Below are positions 49,825 to 58,984 of a stretch of 59,197 nucleotides of DNA, piece after piece; within the stretch, counting starts at the first letter, position 1; each line of letters begins with the position of its first letter. A program made the position numbers and the translations under genes. The notes under the pieces are model-generated. The model was not told the DNA's origin and did not search any database. It worked only from the letters and a program-made list of their open reading frames with translations. The DNA comes from CAZMRF01 sp964568735 (GTDB lineage Bacteria > Acidobacteriota > Polarisedimenticolia > JACPZX01), in contig CAZMRF010000028.1 in assembly GCA_964568735.1 (NCBI GenBank), positions 1-59,197 of the forward strand, in the 5' to 3' direction.

Positions 49825-50787
49825 GTGAGCCTGAAGATCCGAGAGTACTGGGTCGACGAGCCGGGCGACTCCCTCTTCACGATGTACCGGAAGAGGCTGA
49901 CGCGCCGGCCGATCCCTGCCTTCCCGCGAGTCGTTCAGATCGAGACCATCGGCGTCTGCAACGTCTCGTGCGTCTGGTGCCCCTACGGGAAGCTCGAGCC
50001 GGCTCCTCCGGCGGGGAAGATGACCTGGGAGCAGTACGAGGCGCTCATCGACGAGTGCGCCGGGCACACGGTCAGGAGGCTGAGCCCCTACCTGACGAAC
50101 GAGCCCTTCCTCGACAAGGACCTCCCCGAGCGCATCCGCATGACCAAGAAGAAGATGCCCGCGACGAAGATTGTCGTGACCACGAATGGCACGGTGCTGA
50201 CGCCCGACAAGGTGGACCAGATCCTCGCGCTCGACGGCGCGCTCCACGCCATCTACATCTCCTTCCAGGGCATCGAGAAGGAGGGCTACGAGAAGACCGT
50301 CGGGAAGAACGGGAAGTTCGAGGTGACGCTCGCGAACGTGAACCATCTGATCGAGCAGATGCGCCGCCGGAATCTCGATCGGCCGAAGGTCTGGATCACG
50401 ATGGTCGACACGAACCTGATCGACGCCCGCAAGGCGCTGAAGTACTGGAAGGCGCGGGGGGTGAGCGCCAAGTACACGGCCCTGGAGAACCGCGGGGGCA
50501 ACATGAAGGAGGCCCAGAGCTGGTCGGTGCACAAGCTGGACTACTTCACGGAGTGCGAGAGGCTCATGAAGCAGGCCTACATCTCGTGGGACGGCGAGAT
50601 GGTGATCTGCTGCACCGATTTCGGGCGCAAGCACGTCCTCGGCAACGTCTTCAAGGACGGGATCACGGGGGTCTGGAACGGGCCGGTCGCGAAGAACCTG
50701 CGCCGCCGCTACATCACGGGGCGGATCCACACGATCGATCTCTGCTCCGTCTGCGAGATCGACAAGGAGAGAGAGGTCGAAGCCTGA
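49825..50787 (+). CDS. Radical-SAM protein with SPASM-type C-terminus
   Basis: 320 residues from a GTG with GGAAG upstream. The 4Fe-4S motif is C45-x3-C49-x2-C52 in GVCNVSCVWCPYG. The barrel includes KIVVTTNGTVLTPDKVDQIL and AIYISFQGIEKEGYEKTVG. The C-terminus carries additional cysteines (CCTDFGRKHVLGNVFKDG, LCSVCEI) of an auxiliary-cluster SPASM/twitch domain. Families of this layout modify peptides or small molecules, including sugar and lipid precursors; the substrate is unknown. Followed by, and sharing TGATG with, a kinase-fold gene, then a GT2; this trio looks like one unit. Confidence 0.86.
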   Translation: MSLKIREYWVDEPGDSLFTMYRKRLTRRPIPAFPRVVQIETIGVCNVSCVWCPYGKLEPAPPAGKMTWEQYEALIDECAGHTVRRLSPYLTNEPFLDKDLPERIRMTKKKMPATKIVVTTNGTVLTPDKVDQILALDGALHAIYISFQGIEKEGYEKTVGKNGKFEVTLANVNHLIEQMRRRNLDRPKVWITMVDTNLIDARKALKYWKARGVSAKYTALENRGGNMKEAQSWSVHKLDYFTECERLMKQAYISWDGEMVICCTDFGRKHVLGNVFKDGITGVWNGPVAKNLRRRYITGRIHTIDLCSVCEIDKEREVEA

Positions 50788-51554
50788 TGCTCCCGCCCGG
50801 CGGCGTGCCGGCGGGCGAGGTTGCCACGCAGCGCCCGGTCGCGAACTCCGAGGAGGCCTCCGCGCTTCCATCCATCGGAGCGCTGACGCGGGAGATGCTC
50901 CCCTCCGTGGTCGCCGGCTACATGAAGCGGGGGGCCTGGAACAAGGCCGACGTGCTCCTGGCGGTGGCGCGCGAAGGGCGGTGGGTCGTCAAGGACTACG
51001 GGGCGAAGGGGTGGCTGGTGCGGGCTGCCGGAGCCATCCAGCTCTCGCGCGAGGAACGCGCCTACCAGGCGCTGCAGGGCCTCCACGGAATCCCGAAGCT
51101 CGGCCGCCGGATCGACCGGAGCGCGATCGCGGTGGAGTTCATCGAGGGCATGAGGCTCCCGAAGTTCCACAAGTACCGGCCGCTCCCCGAGCTGGCCGCG
51201 CGCCTCGAGGCCCTCCTGGCCGGGCTCCACGATCGAGGCGTCGTGCACAACGATATCCGGAGCCGGGACAACATCCTGGTCACACCTTCGGGTGGGCTCT
51301 ACCTGATCGACTTCTCATCGGCCACCACCTTCGAGCCGCGGGGGCTGAGGCGCCGCCTGCTGATGCCCCCCCTGCGCAAGGCCGAGCGGCGGGCTCTTCT
51401 GAAGTGGAAGAGCGCCCTCGCCCCCGATCAGATGACGCCCGAGGAGTGGGCGCTGCACCGGAGGTTCGGCCTGCTGCGCCGGCTCTGGCCCTTCAACCCC
51501 AAGGAGGACCTCGAGGTGAAGCAGGCCCGCGAGGCCGGGCGGGAGGCGAAGTGA
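50787..51554 (+). CDS. RIO/LPS-kinase-like small kinase
   Basis: 255 residues. Kinase-like fold: invariant lysine K69 in RWVVKDYG, catalytic loop VVHNDIRSRDNILV (H154, D156, N162) and the metal aspartate D175 in LYLIDFSSA (DFS instead of DFG). The HxDxRxxN loop and the C-terminal basic region match Kdo/heptose kinase (WaaP, KdkA, InaA-like) proteins. It starts at the nrdJ-style overlap TGATG with the radical-SAM gene and ends in GTGA with the GT2 gene, so all three are translationally coupled. Probable role: phosphorylating an inner-core-like sugar. Confidence 0.82.
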   Translation: MLPPGGVPAGEVATQRPVANSEEASALPSIGALTREMLPSVVAGYMKRGAWNKADVLLAVAREGRWVVKDYGAKGWLVRAAGAIQLSREERAYQALQGLHGIPKLGRRIDRSAIAVEFIEGMRLPKFHKYRPLPELAARLEALLAGLHDRGVVHNDIRSRDNILVTPSGGLYLIDFSSATTFEPRGLRRRLLMPPLRKAERRALLKWKSALAPDQMTPEEWALHRRFGLLRRLWPFNPKEDLEVKQAREAGREAK

Positions 51555-52381
51555 GCGAGCCGCTCACCGTCATCGTTCCCACCTTCAACGAGGAGCGCAA
51601 CATCCGCGCCTGCCTCGAGTCCGTGAAGTGGGCCGACGAGATCCTCGTCGTGGACTCCTTCTCGACCGATCGGACGCTCGAGATCGCGCGTCCCCTCGCC
51701 AGCCGGATCCTCCAGCGCGAGTACGTGAACTCGGCCTCGCAGAAGAACTGGGCCATCCCGCAGGCGGCCCACCGCTGGGTCATGATCGTGGACAGCGACG
51801 AGCAGGTGAGCGCGCCGCTCGAGAAGGAGATCCGCGCGCTCATGGCCGCGGGCCCGCCGCTGGACGGCTACGTCATCAGGCGCCTGAACCACTTCCACGG
51901 CAAGCCGATCCGCCATGGCGGCTGGGGGCGCGACCGGGTCCTGCGCCTCTTCGACAAGGAGAAGGGGCGCTACCAGGAGAAGCACGTCCACGCCGAGGTC
52001 GAGGTCGAAGGTAGGACGGGAGTCCTGGAGCACCAGCTCCTCCACGACACCTTCCGCGGCTTCGACGACTATCTCCGCAAGATCAACAGGTACACGGCGT
52101 GGGGGGCGGCGGATCTGAAGGCACGCGGCCGCCGGGCGCGGGCGCCGGATCTCGTCCTGCGCCCGCTGGGGCGCTTCTTCAAGCGCTACGTCATTCAGCT
52201 CGGCTTCCTGGATGGCGCCGAGGGTCTGATGATCACCGGCATCGACGCCTACGTGACATTCCTCAAGTACGCGCGACTCTGGGAGCTGCAGCACGCGACA
52301 CCCGGCCCCGACGCGAAGAGCCTTGCAGGGCTAGAATCGGCTGCCCCGCGCGGAGAAGCGAAGGAGAGGCGAGAGGGATGA
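51551..52381 (+). CDS. GT2 glycosyltransferase, WaaE/KdtX-like
   Basis: 276 residues from the GTG at 51551, preceded by GGGAGG. It reads TVIVPTFNEERNIRACLESV, then ADEILVVDSFSTDRTLEIA and WVMIVDSDEQVSAPLEKEI (DSDE as the metal site). Next come GGWGRDRVLRLFDKEKGRYQ and VHAEVEVEGRTGVLEH. This order is that of LPS core beta-1,4-glucosyltransferase (WaaE/KdtX) and related lipid-linked glycan enzymes. The C-terminal region has an amphipathic helix (RFFKRYVIQLGFLDGAEGL) that may contact the membrane. It closes the radical-SAM/kinase/GT2 unit. Confidence 0.88.
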   Translation: MSEPLTVIVPTFNEERNIRACLESVKWADEILVVDSFSTDRTLEIARPLASRILQREYVNSASQKNWAIPQAAHRWVMIVDSDEQVSAPLEKEIRALMAAGPPLDGYVIRRLNHFHGKPIRHGGWGRDRVLRLFDKEKGRYQEKHVHAEVEVEGRTGVLEHQLLHDTFRGFDDYLRKINRYTAWGAADLKARGRRARAPDLVLRPLGRFFKRYVIQLGFLDGAEGLMITGIDAYVTFLKYARLWELQHATPGPDAKSLAGLESAAPRGEAKERREG

Positions 52382-52442
52382 GGGACCGAGCGGTCAGCCC
52401 CAACCGAGTCGGACGGCGCCGGGCCAGGGAGGTCGGGACGGC

Positions 52443-53186
52443 ATGAGCGGCGGAAGAGGTCAGGCCTCCCCGGGCGAGAGGCTGATCGTTGCTCTCGACG
52501 TGGACGGCAGGGACGAAGCGCTGCGGCTGGTGGACGATCTCGGCGACGCCGCCTGCTTCTACAAGATCGGCTGGAGGATCTTCGTCCGGGCGGGCCTCGA
52601 CGCGCTCCTTGCCGACATGAAGGATTTCCAGATCTTCCTCGACCTCAAGTTGCCCGACGACATCCCCGAGACGATCAGGGGCACCATCGTCCCCCTCGCG
52701 ACCGGAGGAGGAGTCAGGCTGGTCACTCTCGCCAGCGGTGTGAGCAGGGCGACCATCGCGGCCGCACGAGAGGCGCGCGGCGCCGCGGAGCAGCCGAAGC
52801 TCCTCTCGGTTCCGCTCCTCTCCAGCATCGGTCCTGCGGAGTTCGCCTCGCTCTTCGGGAGGCCGGCCTCCGAGATGGCAGCGTTCATCATGGAACGTGC
52901 CCGCCAGGTCCTCGACGCCGGCTGTGACGGCCTCATTGCATCCGGCGACTCGATCGGCGACCTGCGCAAGGCCCACCCCGAAGCGCTCATCGTCAGCCCA
53001 GGGATCCGCCCCTCCGGATCGCCAGCCGGAGATCAGAAGCGCACGGCCACGCCGGCCCGCGCCATCGCCATGGGGGCCGACTACCTCGTCGTGGGCCGCC
53101 CCATCCTCGACGAGCCCACGCCTCAACGGCGCAGGGAGGTCGCGCGGGTGATCATCGAGGAGATCCGTCAGGCCAGCCGGGCGTAG
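52443..53186 (+). CDS. pyrF: Orotidine 5'-phosphate decarboxylase
   Basis: Converts OMP to UMP in pyrimidine synthesis. 247 residues, TIM barrel. The catalytic Asp-Lys-Asp triad appears in FLDLKLPDDIPET; the phosphate-binding region is SPGIRPSG followed by DQKRTATPARAI, and GADYLVVGRPI follows. The N-terminus has LIVALDV and KIGWRIFVRAG. These match the type 1 PyrF family. The ATG at 52443 has GGAGG 10 bases upstream. It follows the GT2 gene by 61 bases and may read through from it. Confidence 0.94.
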   Translation: MSGGRGQASPGERLIVALDVDGRDEALRLVDDLGDAACFYKIGWRIFVRAGLDALLADMKDFQIFLDLKLPDDIPETIRGTIVPLATGGGVRLVTLASGVSRATIAAAREARGAAEQPKLLSVPLLSSIGPAEFASLFGRPASEMAAFIMERARQVLDAGCDGLIASGDSIGDLRKAHPEALIVSPGIRPSGSPAGDQKRTATPARAIAMGADYLVVGRPILDEPTPQRRREVARVIIEEIRQASRA

Positions 53187-53212
53187 GGGAGGGGCGGCGA
53201 CGAGCGTCTTTC

Positions 53213-54124
53213 CTAGCGGCTCCACCGGAAGCTCAACCCGGGAGCCCCCGTGTCGTTGGTCATGGGCACGATGCTCCAGCTTCTCTCGCGGCTGCTGGAG
53301 CGGGGCTCGTGCGCGTTCATGACCAGCTCTCCCATCATGTACCCAGTCCCCAGGCCGAGGAGAACGTTCCACGCGTAGTGCTGGTTGTCGTTCATCCTGG
53401 ACCAGCCCGTCAGCACAGGCGCCCCGTAGGCGAGGGTCTTTCCGAACCCCTTGGCCAGTCGCATCCAGGCCCCGTCGTCAGGCTCGATCCTGAGGAACAG
53501 CCGATCGATGGGCACGGCCGTGGAGGCGATGATCGACGCGTGGCCGGAGACCCCATGTCCCCCGCCGCGGAAGAAATGCAGCTTTCCACCGCTCCGGGGC
53601 CGCTCCTCGGCGAGCACGAACTGTGAGACCTCGGTGGCCGCGACGGTGAAGAGCGCTGACTCGGAGAGGATGAGTCCCGCCCGGCGCGTGCTTTCGGATC
53701 CGGTGAAGCGTCCAAGGAGATAGGTCGAGAAGGCCGCCACGGGAACGACGACCTCCCCCAGGGGCCGGCCCAGTGCCGACAAATCGTTGGTCTCTTCCGT
53801 GCGCCCGGCCTGCACACGGTTGGCGAGCTCGTACTTGTGGCTCTGGAGAAAGCCAGCTCCGACGGCCAGGCCGGCATAGATGAGAGCCTCCTTGCCGGTG
53901 GGATGCCCGAGCTGAAAGAGGACGGACCTCCCGGTATCCAGAAAATCCCCCCAATCGGAGCCTGAGTCGTCCGAGTCCCCGATGGCCGAGGTCCGGAGGC
54001 GCGTGTCGATTCCCAATGGGTCGCTCGAGGGAGATGCGTCCGGATCTGCCGCCTGGCAGAGGCTCCCCGTCAGCGCCATGACGGCAGACGCGAGCGCGCA
54101 CATCCGTATCGTCCTGGGCAGCAC
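53213..54124 (-). CDS. Divergent PAP2-family membrane protein
   Basis: About 303 residues. The GTG at 54124 is preferred: AAGGGGG lies just upstream and it gives a basic n-region before the signal peptide MLPRTIRMCALASAVMALTG. The C-terminal part resembles the PAP2 phosphatase core: AEERPRSGG (motif 1, with the usual lysine absent), GVSGHAS (motif 2) and SRMNDNQHYAWNVLLG (motif 3, final Asp as Asn). The usual activity would be dephosphorylation of lipid or undecaprenyl phosphates outside the inner membrane, but the altered residues leave that in doubt. Convergent with pyrF, divergent from the cysteine-synthase-like gene. Confidence 0.75.
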   Translation of the reverse strand: MLPRTIRMCALASAVMALTGSLCQAADPDASPSSDPLGIDTRLRTSAIGDSDDSGSDWGDFLDTGRSVLFQLGHPTGKEALIYAGLAVGAGFLQSHKYELANRVQAGRTEETNDLSALGRPLGEVVVPVAAFSTYLLGRFTGSESTRRAGLILSESALFTVAATEVSQFVLAEERPRSGGKLHFFRGGGHGVSGHASIIASTAVPIDRLFLRIEPDDGAWMRLAKGFGKTLAYGAPVLTGWSRMNDNQHYAWNVLLGLGTGYMMGELVMNAHEPRSSSRERSWSIVPMTNDTGAPGLSFRWSR

Positions 54125-54263
54125 ATCGCCCCCTTGATGTTGCGCCGCGGGACGGTCCATCGGTGGCCCGGGGGCAGGGGCCCCGGCGGGGAATCCCGGC
54201 AGGCGGCAAAGCCGATCCCGGCCTCTGACGTTGGAGTGCGCGAGAGCCCTGGATCCTTCGAGA

Positions 54264-54292
54264 GTGACCTCGACCACGCCGGCTGGTACGGT
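54264..54292 (+). promoter_or_regulatory. Candidate promoter of the cysteine-synthase-like gene
   Basis: GTGACC, a 17-base spacer and TACGGT, giving a leader of about 30 bases before the ATG at 54327. Confidence 0.4.
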
Positions 54293-54326
54293 GGATGAGG
54301 CAGAATCCGCAACAGGAGTCCCCGGG

Positions 54327-55331
54327 ATGACGGCCATGAAGGATCTGCGGACCTTCGACAGCATCTCCGACGCGGTGGGCTGGACCCCCATGGTGAGGCT
54401 GAACCAGACGATGGAGGGGTTCGCCTGCGCAGTGTTCGCCAAGATCGAGTACATGAACCCGATGGGGAGCGTGAAGGATCGCATCGCCCAATACATGATC
54501 AAGAAGGCGCTGCGGGAGGGAAAGCTGCGCTCCGGCGACGTCATCGTCGAGAGCTCCTCCGGCAACACCGCCATGGGGCTCGCCATGATGGCGGCGCTCG
54601 AGGGTCTGCGCTGCAAGATGGTCGTTCGCCGCCAGACGAGCAAAGAGAAGCTCGACTCCCTGCGTGCCATGGATGTCGATCTCGTGCTCGTGGACGGAAA
54701 CCTGCCGCCCGAGCATCCGGAGAGCTACAACAGGAAGGCGAGGCGACTGGTGGAAGAGACGCCACGGGCTTTCTACACGGATCAGCACAACAACCGCGCC
54801 AACACGGAGGCCCACTACCACACGACCGGCCCGGAGATCTGGCAGCAGATGGATGGCCGCATCGACTACCTCGTCGCCGGCATGGGCACGGGCGGCACGA
54901 TCTGCGGAGTCGCCCGCTATCTCAAGGAGAAGAACCCGGGTGTCAAGGTGATTGCCGTCGACCCGGCCGGCTCCGTCTTCTACGACTACTTCAAGACAGG
55001 CAAGCCGGGCCAGCCGAAGCCTTGCCTCCTCGAGGGGCTTGGCGACGAGGAGATCATCGGGTGCCCGGAGTTCGAGCTGATCGACGAGATGTACCAGGTG
55101 ACCGACCGGGAGGCGTTCCTGGCCGCCCGCGAGCTGGCCCGCAAGGAGGCGATCCTGGCGGGAGGCTCCAGCGGAGCGGCCCTGTGGGGCGTCCGCAAGC
55201 TCGCAGCCCGGCTCGACCGGCCAGCCCGCATCGTCACGGTCTTCCCGGACTCAGGCTTTCGCTACCTGAGCACCATTTACAACGACGACTGGATGCGGAG
55301 CCACGGCTTCATCGTCGATGGGGCCGAGTAG
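54327..55331 (+). CDS. Cysteine synthase/cystathionine beta-synthase-family PLP enzyme
   Basis: 334 residues, fold-type II. The PLP lysine is K50 in NPMGSVKDRIA; the substrate loop is ESSSGNTAMGLA, the phosphate loop GMGTGGTICG near residue 195, and the ring-nitrogen serine lies in GGSSGAAL near 280. There are no CBS domains. The family makes cysteine from O-acetylserine and sulfide, or cystathionine from serine and homocysteine; the sequence does not decide. The start at 54327 has AGGAG 8 bases upstream. Divergent from the PAP2-like gene. Confidence 0.9.
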   Translation: MTAMKDLRTFDSISDAVGWTPMVRLNQTMEGFACAVFAKIEYMNPMGSVKDRIAQYMIKKALREGKLRSGDVIVESSSGNTAMGLAMMAALEGLRCKMVVRRQTSKEKLDSLRAMDVDLVLVDGNLPPEHPESYNRKARRLVEETPRAFYTDQHNNRANTEAHYHTTGPEIWQQMDGRIDYLVAGMGTGGTICGVARYLKEKNPGVKVIAVDPAGSVFYDYFKTGKPGQPKPCLLEGLGDEEIIGCPEFELIDEMYQVTDREAFLAARELARKEAILAGGSSGAALWGVRKLAARLDRPARIVTVFPDSGFRYLSTIYNDDWMRSHGFIVDGAE

Positions 55332-55399
55332 CGCGCGTCGCGAGCGGTGCGAAAAGGTCCGGTTATCGAGCCTGGGATTGCGGCGTCGGACTCTGGAAG

Positions 55400-55440
55400 G
55401 CCGGGTGCCGGAGAACTACCCGGCTTGACCATGCTAGAAT
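55400..55440 (+). promoter_or_regulatory. Hairpin next to a -10 element before the S53 peptidase
   Basis: GCCGGGT / ACCCGGC (55400-55406 / 55418-55424) sits just upstream of TAGAAT (55435-55440). The inverted repeat covers the -35 position, so it could be an operator; it could also be the terminator of the gene before. Confidence 0.35.
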
Positions 55441-55563
55441 CCGGGCATTCTTCCAGAGCGGTGAACGGCCGAGGGGGCCGGCTCGTTCGCGATGTCGAGA
55501 GGCGAATGGAAGTCGAACACCGCGCCAGAGAGGGGGAGCAGAGCAACTGCTCGGGGGGTCGAA

Positions 55564-58500
55564 ATGCAAGCACGTGCGAATCGCCGCAAGATCAGCAGTG
55601 GCGTCGTCCTGACCTGTCTCGTGTGGGCGCTCGGAGCCGGAGCAGGTTTTTCAGGCTCGGGGAGCCGAGGCAACGCGCCGCGCGGCCTCGCCGAGGCGAG
55701 GCTCATCGGCCACGCGGAACCGAAGCAGCCGATCTCCGTCGTCATCACGCTCGATCTTCGGGACCATGCGGGCGTCGAGGCCCTCATCGAGGAACAACAA
55801 GACCCGGCCTCACCGCTCTACCATCAGTGGATCTCCCCCGAGGAATTCCAGGCGCGCTTCGGACCGCTTCCTGAGGACCTCGATGCCGCGAGGGAATACC
55901 TCGAGGACCAGGGCTTCACCAACATCACCAGGCCCACCTCGACGATGGTCAGGGGCGAAGGCGACGTCGGGCTGGCCGAGCAGGCGTTCGGCGTGACGAT
56001 CAACACGTTCGAATACCACGGGCGCAAGGTCTATTCCAACACGGACGATCCGGTCCTCCCTGCAGACCTCGCGCCGAAGGTGGCGCACGTCGGCGGCCTC
56101 GACAACCTGACGAGAATGTTCCCGCTCATCGGCTCCAAAGCCACGATCGATCCCGCTTACCTCCTCAGCGGCACGAACTACATGCTGGGCCGAGACAGCC
56201 AGATGGCCTATGGAGAGAAGACCGCCTATTTCGACGCCGGCATGAAGGGCATCCCGGGCGCGGAGCTCGCGGTCGCCTCTTCTTTCAACATCGATGCCGC
56301 CTCCATCAACAACATCCTGACCCGAGAGGGCGGGGCGGGGGCCGGCTACAATCTTCTCACCGCCGCCTCCAGCGGCCCGCACACAATCTCCACGACCTGC
56401 GTCCCGGGCGCCGGTTCCGACCCGACGCCGGGCTGCCTCTACGACCTCAGCGGCGTCAATTCGGTCGAGACGGCGCTGGACACGTCGCTCGCGGCCAGCA
56501 TCGCCAACGACAATCACATCGGCGTGTACCTGACGCGGGATGCGTTCACGAGCTCCTTCGGCGTTCTCTATCAGTACATCGCCGATCGCGCGAGCAGCAT
56601 CAAGGTCGTGACGCACTCCTGGGGACTCTGCCTCTCCCTGATGAATCCCAGCGATGTCCTCGCCGACGACAACGCCTTCGCCCAGGCCGCCGCGGGAGGC
56701 CAGGCGTGGTTCATGGCCAGCGGCGACGGCGGCAGCAACGACTGTCCAGCAGGAAGCGGCGGCGCCAATCCCGACGTCGGCTACCCGGCGGCATCACCCT
56801 ACGTGACCGCCGTCGGGGGAACATCTCAGGATCCCACCGGCGCGTTCGGCGGAAACGGCTTCATGNNNNNNNNNNATGACCGGCTACCCGCCGAACGGCG
56901 AGACGGCGTGCAGCGACGGCGGCGGGGGCGAGGCGACCGCCGGCGTCACGGAGCCGCGTCCGTCGTGGCAGACGGGTTCCGGCGTCCCGGCCGGCACGAA
57001 GCGACTCGTCCCCGACATCAGCATGCACTACGGGACCTGCACGACGCCGACCAACGGAGTTTCCTTCCTGACCGTCGCCGGGCCGTTCCTGTGGATCACC
57101 TCGGGCACCTCGGCCGATGCGCCCATGTGGGCGGGCTATTGGGCCGTGGCGAATCAGGTCGCGGGTGCGAACCTCGGCCCGGCTGCGCCGCTCCTGTGGC
57201 GCATCCTCAGGAGCGAGTCGGGGACGAGCTACGCGACCAGCTTCCATGACATCACGACAGGAAACAACGGCGCGTTCACCGCCGGCGCCGGGTTCGATCG
57301 CGCGACGGGCATCGGAACGCCGGCGTTCGACGAACTCTACCCTGACCTTGCGACGCTTGCGGCTCCTGGAACCCTGCAGGGGACCGTCACGGCCGGCGGC
57401 CCCCCCGCCGCCGGCGCGAAGGTGACGGCGAGCGGGATTCCGGGGACGTACACGGCCATGACGGACGGCAGCGGATTCTACGAGCTCAGCGCGAGCGTTC
57501 CCGCGGGCACCTACAGCGTGACCGCGGCGAGCGGCGGCTACAACAGCAGCACGGCGGCGGGAGTGACCGTCAGCAGCGGCTTCACGACAACCCAGGACTT
57601 CGCGCTGGGGACGCCGGCGCCGACGTCGGGCTGCCTCGCGGATACGACCCTGGGAGATTTCCAGGCCGGCACGGCCTCGAGCAATCTCGACCTGACGACG
57701 AGCCCGGGGAACGCGAGTCTAAGGGTCGCCAGCGGCGGGACGGTGGCGGACCAGGACTGTCTCGCCGACGTGCTCGGTTCCGGGTTCACGAGCACGAGCT
57801 GGGCGGGTCAGACGTTCACGGCGGGCTTGACCGGCCTGCTGACTCGAGTCGACCTCTACCTTTTCTGCAGCGGCTGCAGCGGAGCGAATCCGAACATCAC
57901 GGTCTCGATCCGGAACACGGCCAGCAGCCTGCCGACCGGGGCGGACCTGGCGACGGCGACAATCCCCGGATTCTCGAGCCCCTCCGGGGGATGGTTCAGC
58001 GCGTCCTTCAGCTCACCGGCGTCGGTGACCGCGGGCACGCAGTACGCCGTGGTGTTCAGGCTGGCTTCCAGTCGCACCGGCACCCAGGCGTACGTGTACT
58101 CGGGCACCACGGCCGCGGGCGGCTTCGGGGACGTGTACACGGGTGGCCGGAGATGCACCTCCACGAACAGCGGATCGACGTGGACATGCTCCACCGTGAG
58201 CACGACCGCCGCCGACGACGATTTCGTCACCTGGGTGACGAACCCGACCGTCTATGCCGCCTCCGCGAACCACACCTCTTCCCTGAAGGACGCCAACTCG
58301 CTGCCGACGGCGACGCCGCACTGGACGAGTCTTTCATGGACGGCCACGACTCCGGCGAACACGGCGGTCCAGTTTCAGGCGGCGACCAGCAGCAGCCCGG
58401 CCGGGCCGTTCACCTTCGTCGGACCCGACGGGACCGCCGGGACGTTCTTCACGACGAGCCCGGCGTCCCTTCCCAGCGCGACCTTCAGCGGGAGGTACCT

Positions 58501-58984
58501 CGAGTACATGGCGTTCCTGAGCACGGCGAACACCGGCGTCACGCCAGCCCTGAGCGACGTGACGCTCTGCGCCGACAACACGTGCAATGGCCTTGCATTC
58601 GGGACGGCGTGCGACGACGGCGATGTCTGCACGGCCGGCGAGTTCTGCTCCTCCGGGACGTGCGGCGGCGGATCCCCGGTCTACCCGCCGGCGATCAACG
58701 ACAGCGTCCAATCGATGGGGACCTCGCCGACGATGATCAGCTGGACGGATCCGCCTGGGGTCTACAACGTCTACCGAGGATTGACGTCGGCTGGCGTGCC
58801 CTGGGCCTACAACCAGACGTGCTTCGACTCGCACACGCCGGCATCCAGCACGTCGGATTCCGCCACGCCTGCGCTCGGGACAGCGTTCTTCTACCTGGTG
58901 ACGCGCCTTGACCAGTGCGCGGAATCCACCCCGGGGGACGACTCGAGCGGTTCGCCCAGACCCAATCCAGGTCCTTGTCCGTGA
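55564..58984 (+). CDS. Secreted S53 (sedolisin/kumamolisin) peptidase with C-terminal modules, broken by a gap
   Basis: A signal peptide (VVLTCLVWALGAGAGF) is followed by a pro-kumamolisin activation domain (ISVVITLDLRDHAGVEALIE, LYHQWISPEEFQARFGP). The catalytic domain has E302-T-A-L-D306 in VETALDTSL, the oxyanion aspartate in SGDGGS and, after the ten-N gap (56866-56875), the serine in SGTSADAP. The calcium site is FHDITTGNNG with GIGTPAFDEL. Downstream are a carboxypeptidase-regulatory-like beta domain (LQGTVTAGGPPAAGAKVTAS, about nt 57370-57610), a lectin-like domain, and a Cys-containing module ending FFYLVTR...CP, resembling the end of the M1 peptidase. The frame differs across the gap because its true size is unknown. 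It is an acid-type endopeptidase family; export is likely. Confidence 0.9.
56866..56875. other. Assembly gap (10 N)
   Basis: Ten Ns inside the S53 peptidase gene. The lost part probably includes a short segment before GYPPNGETACSDGG. Confidence 0.99.
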
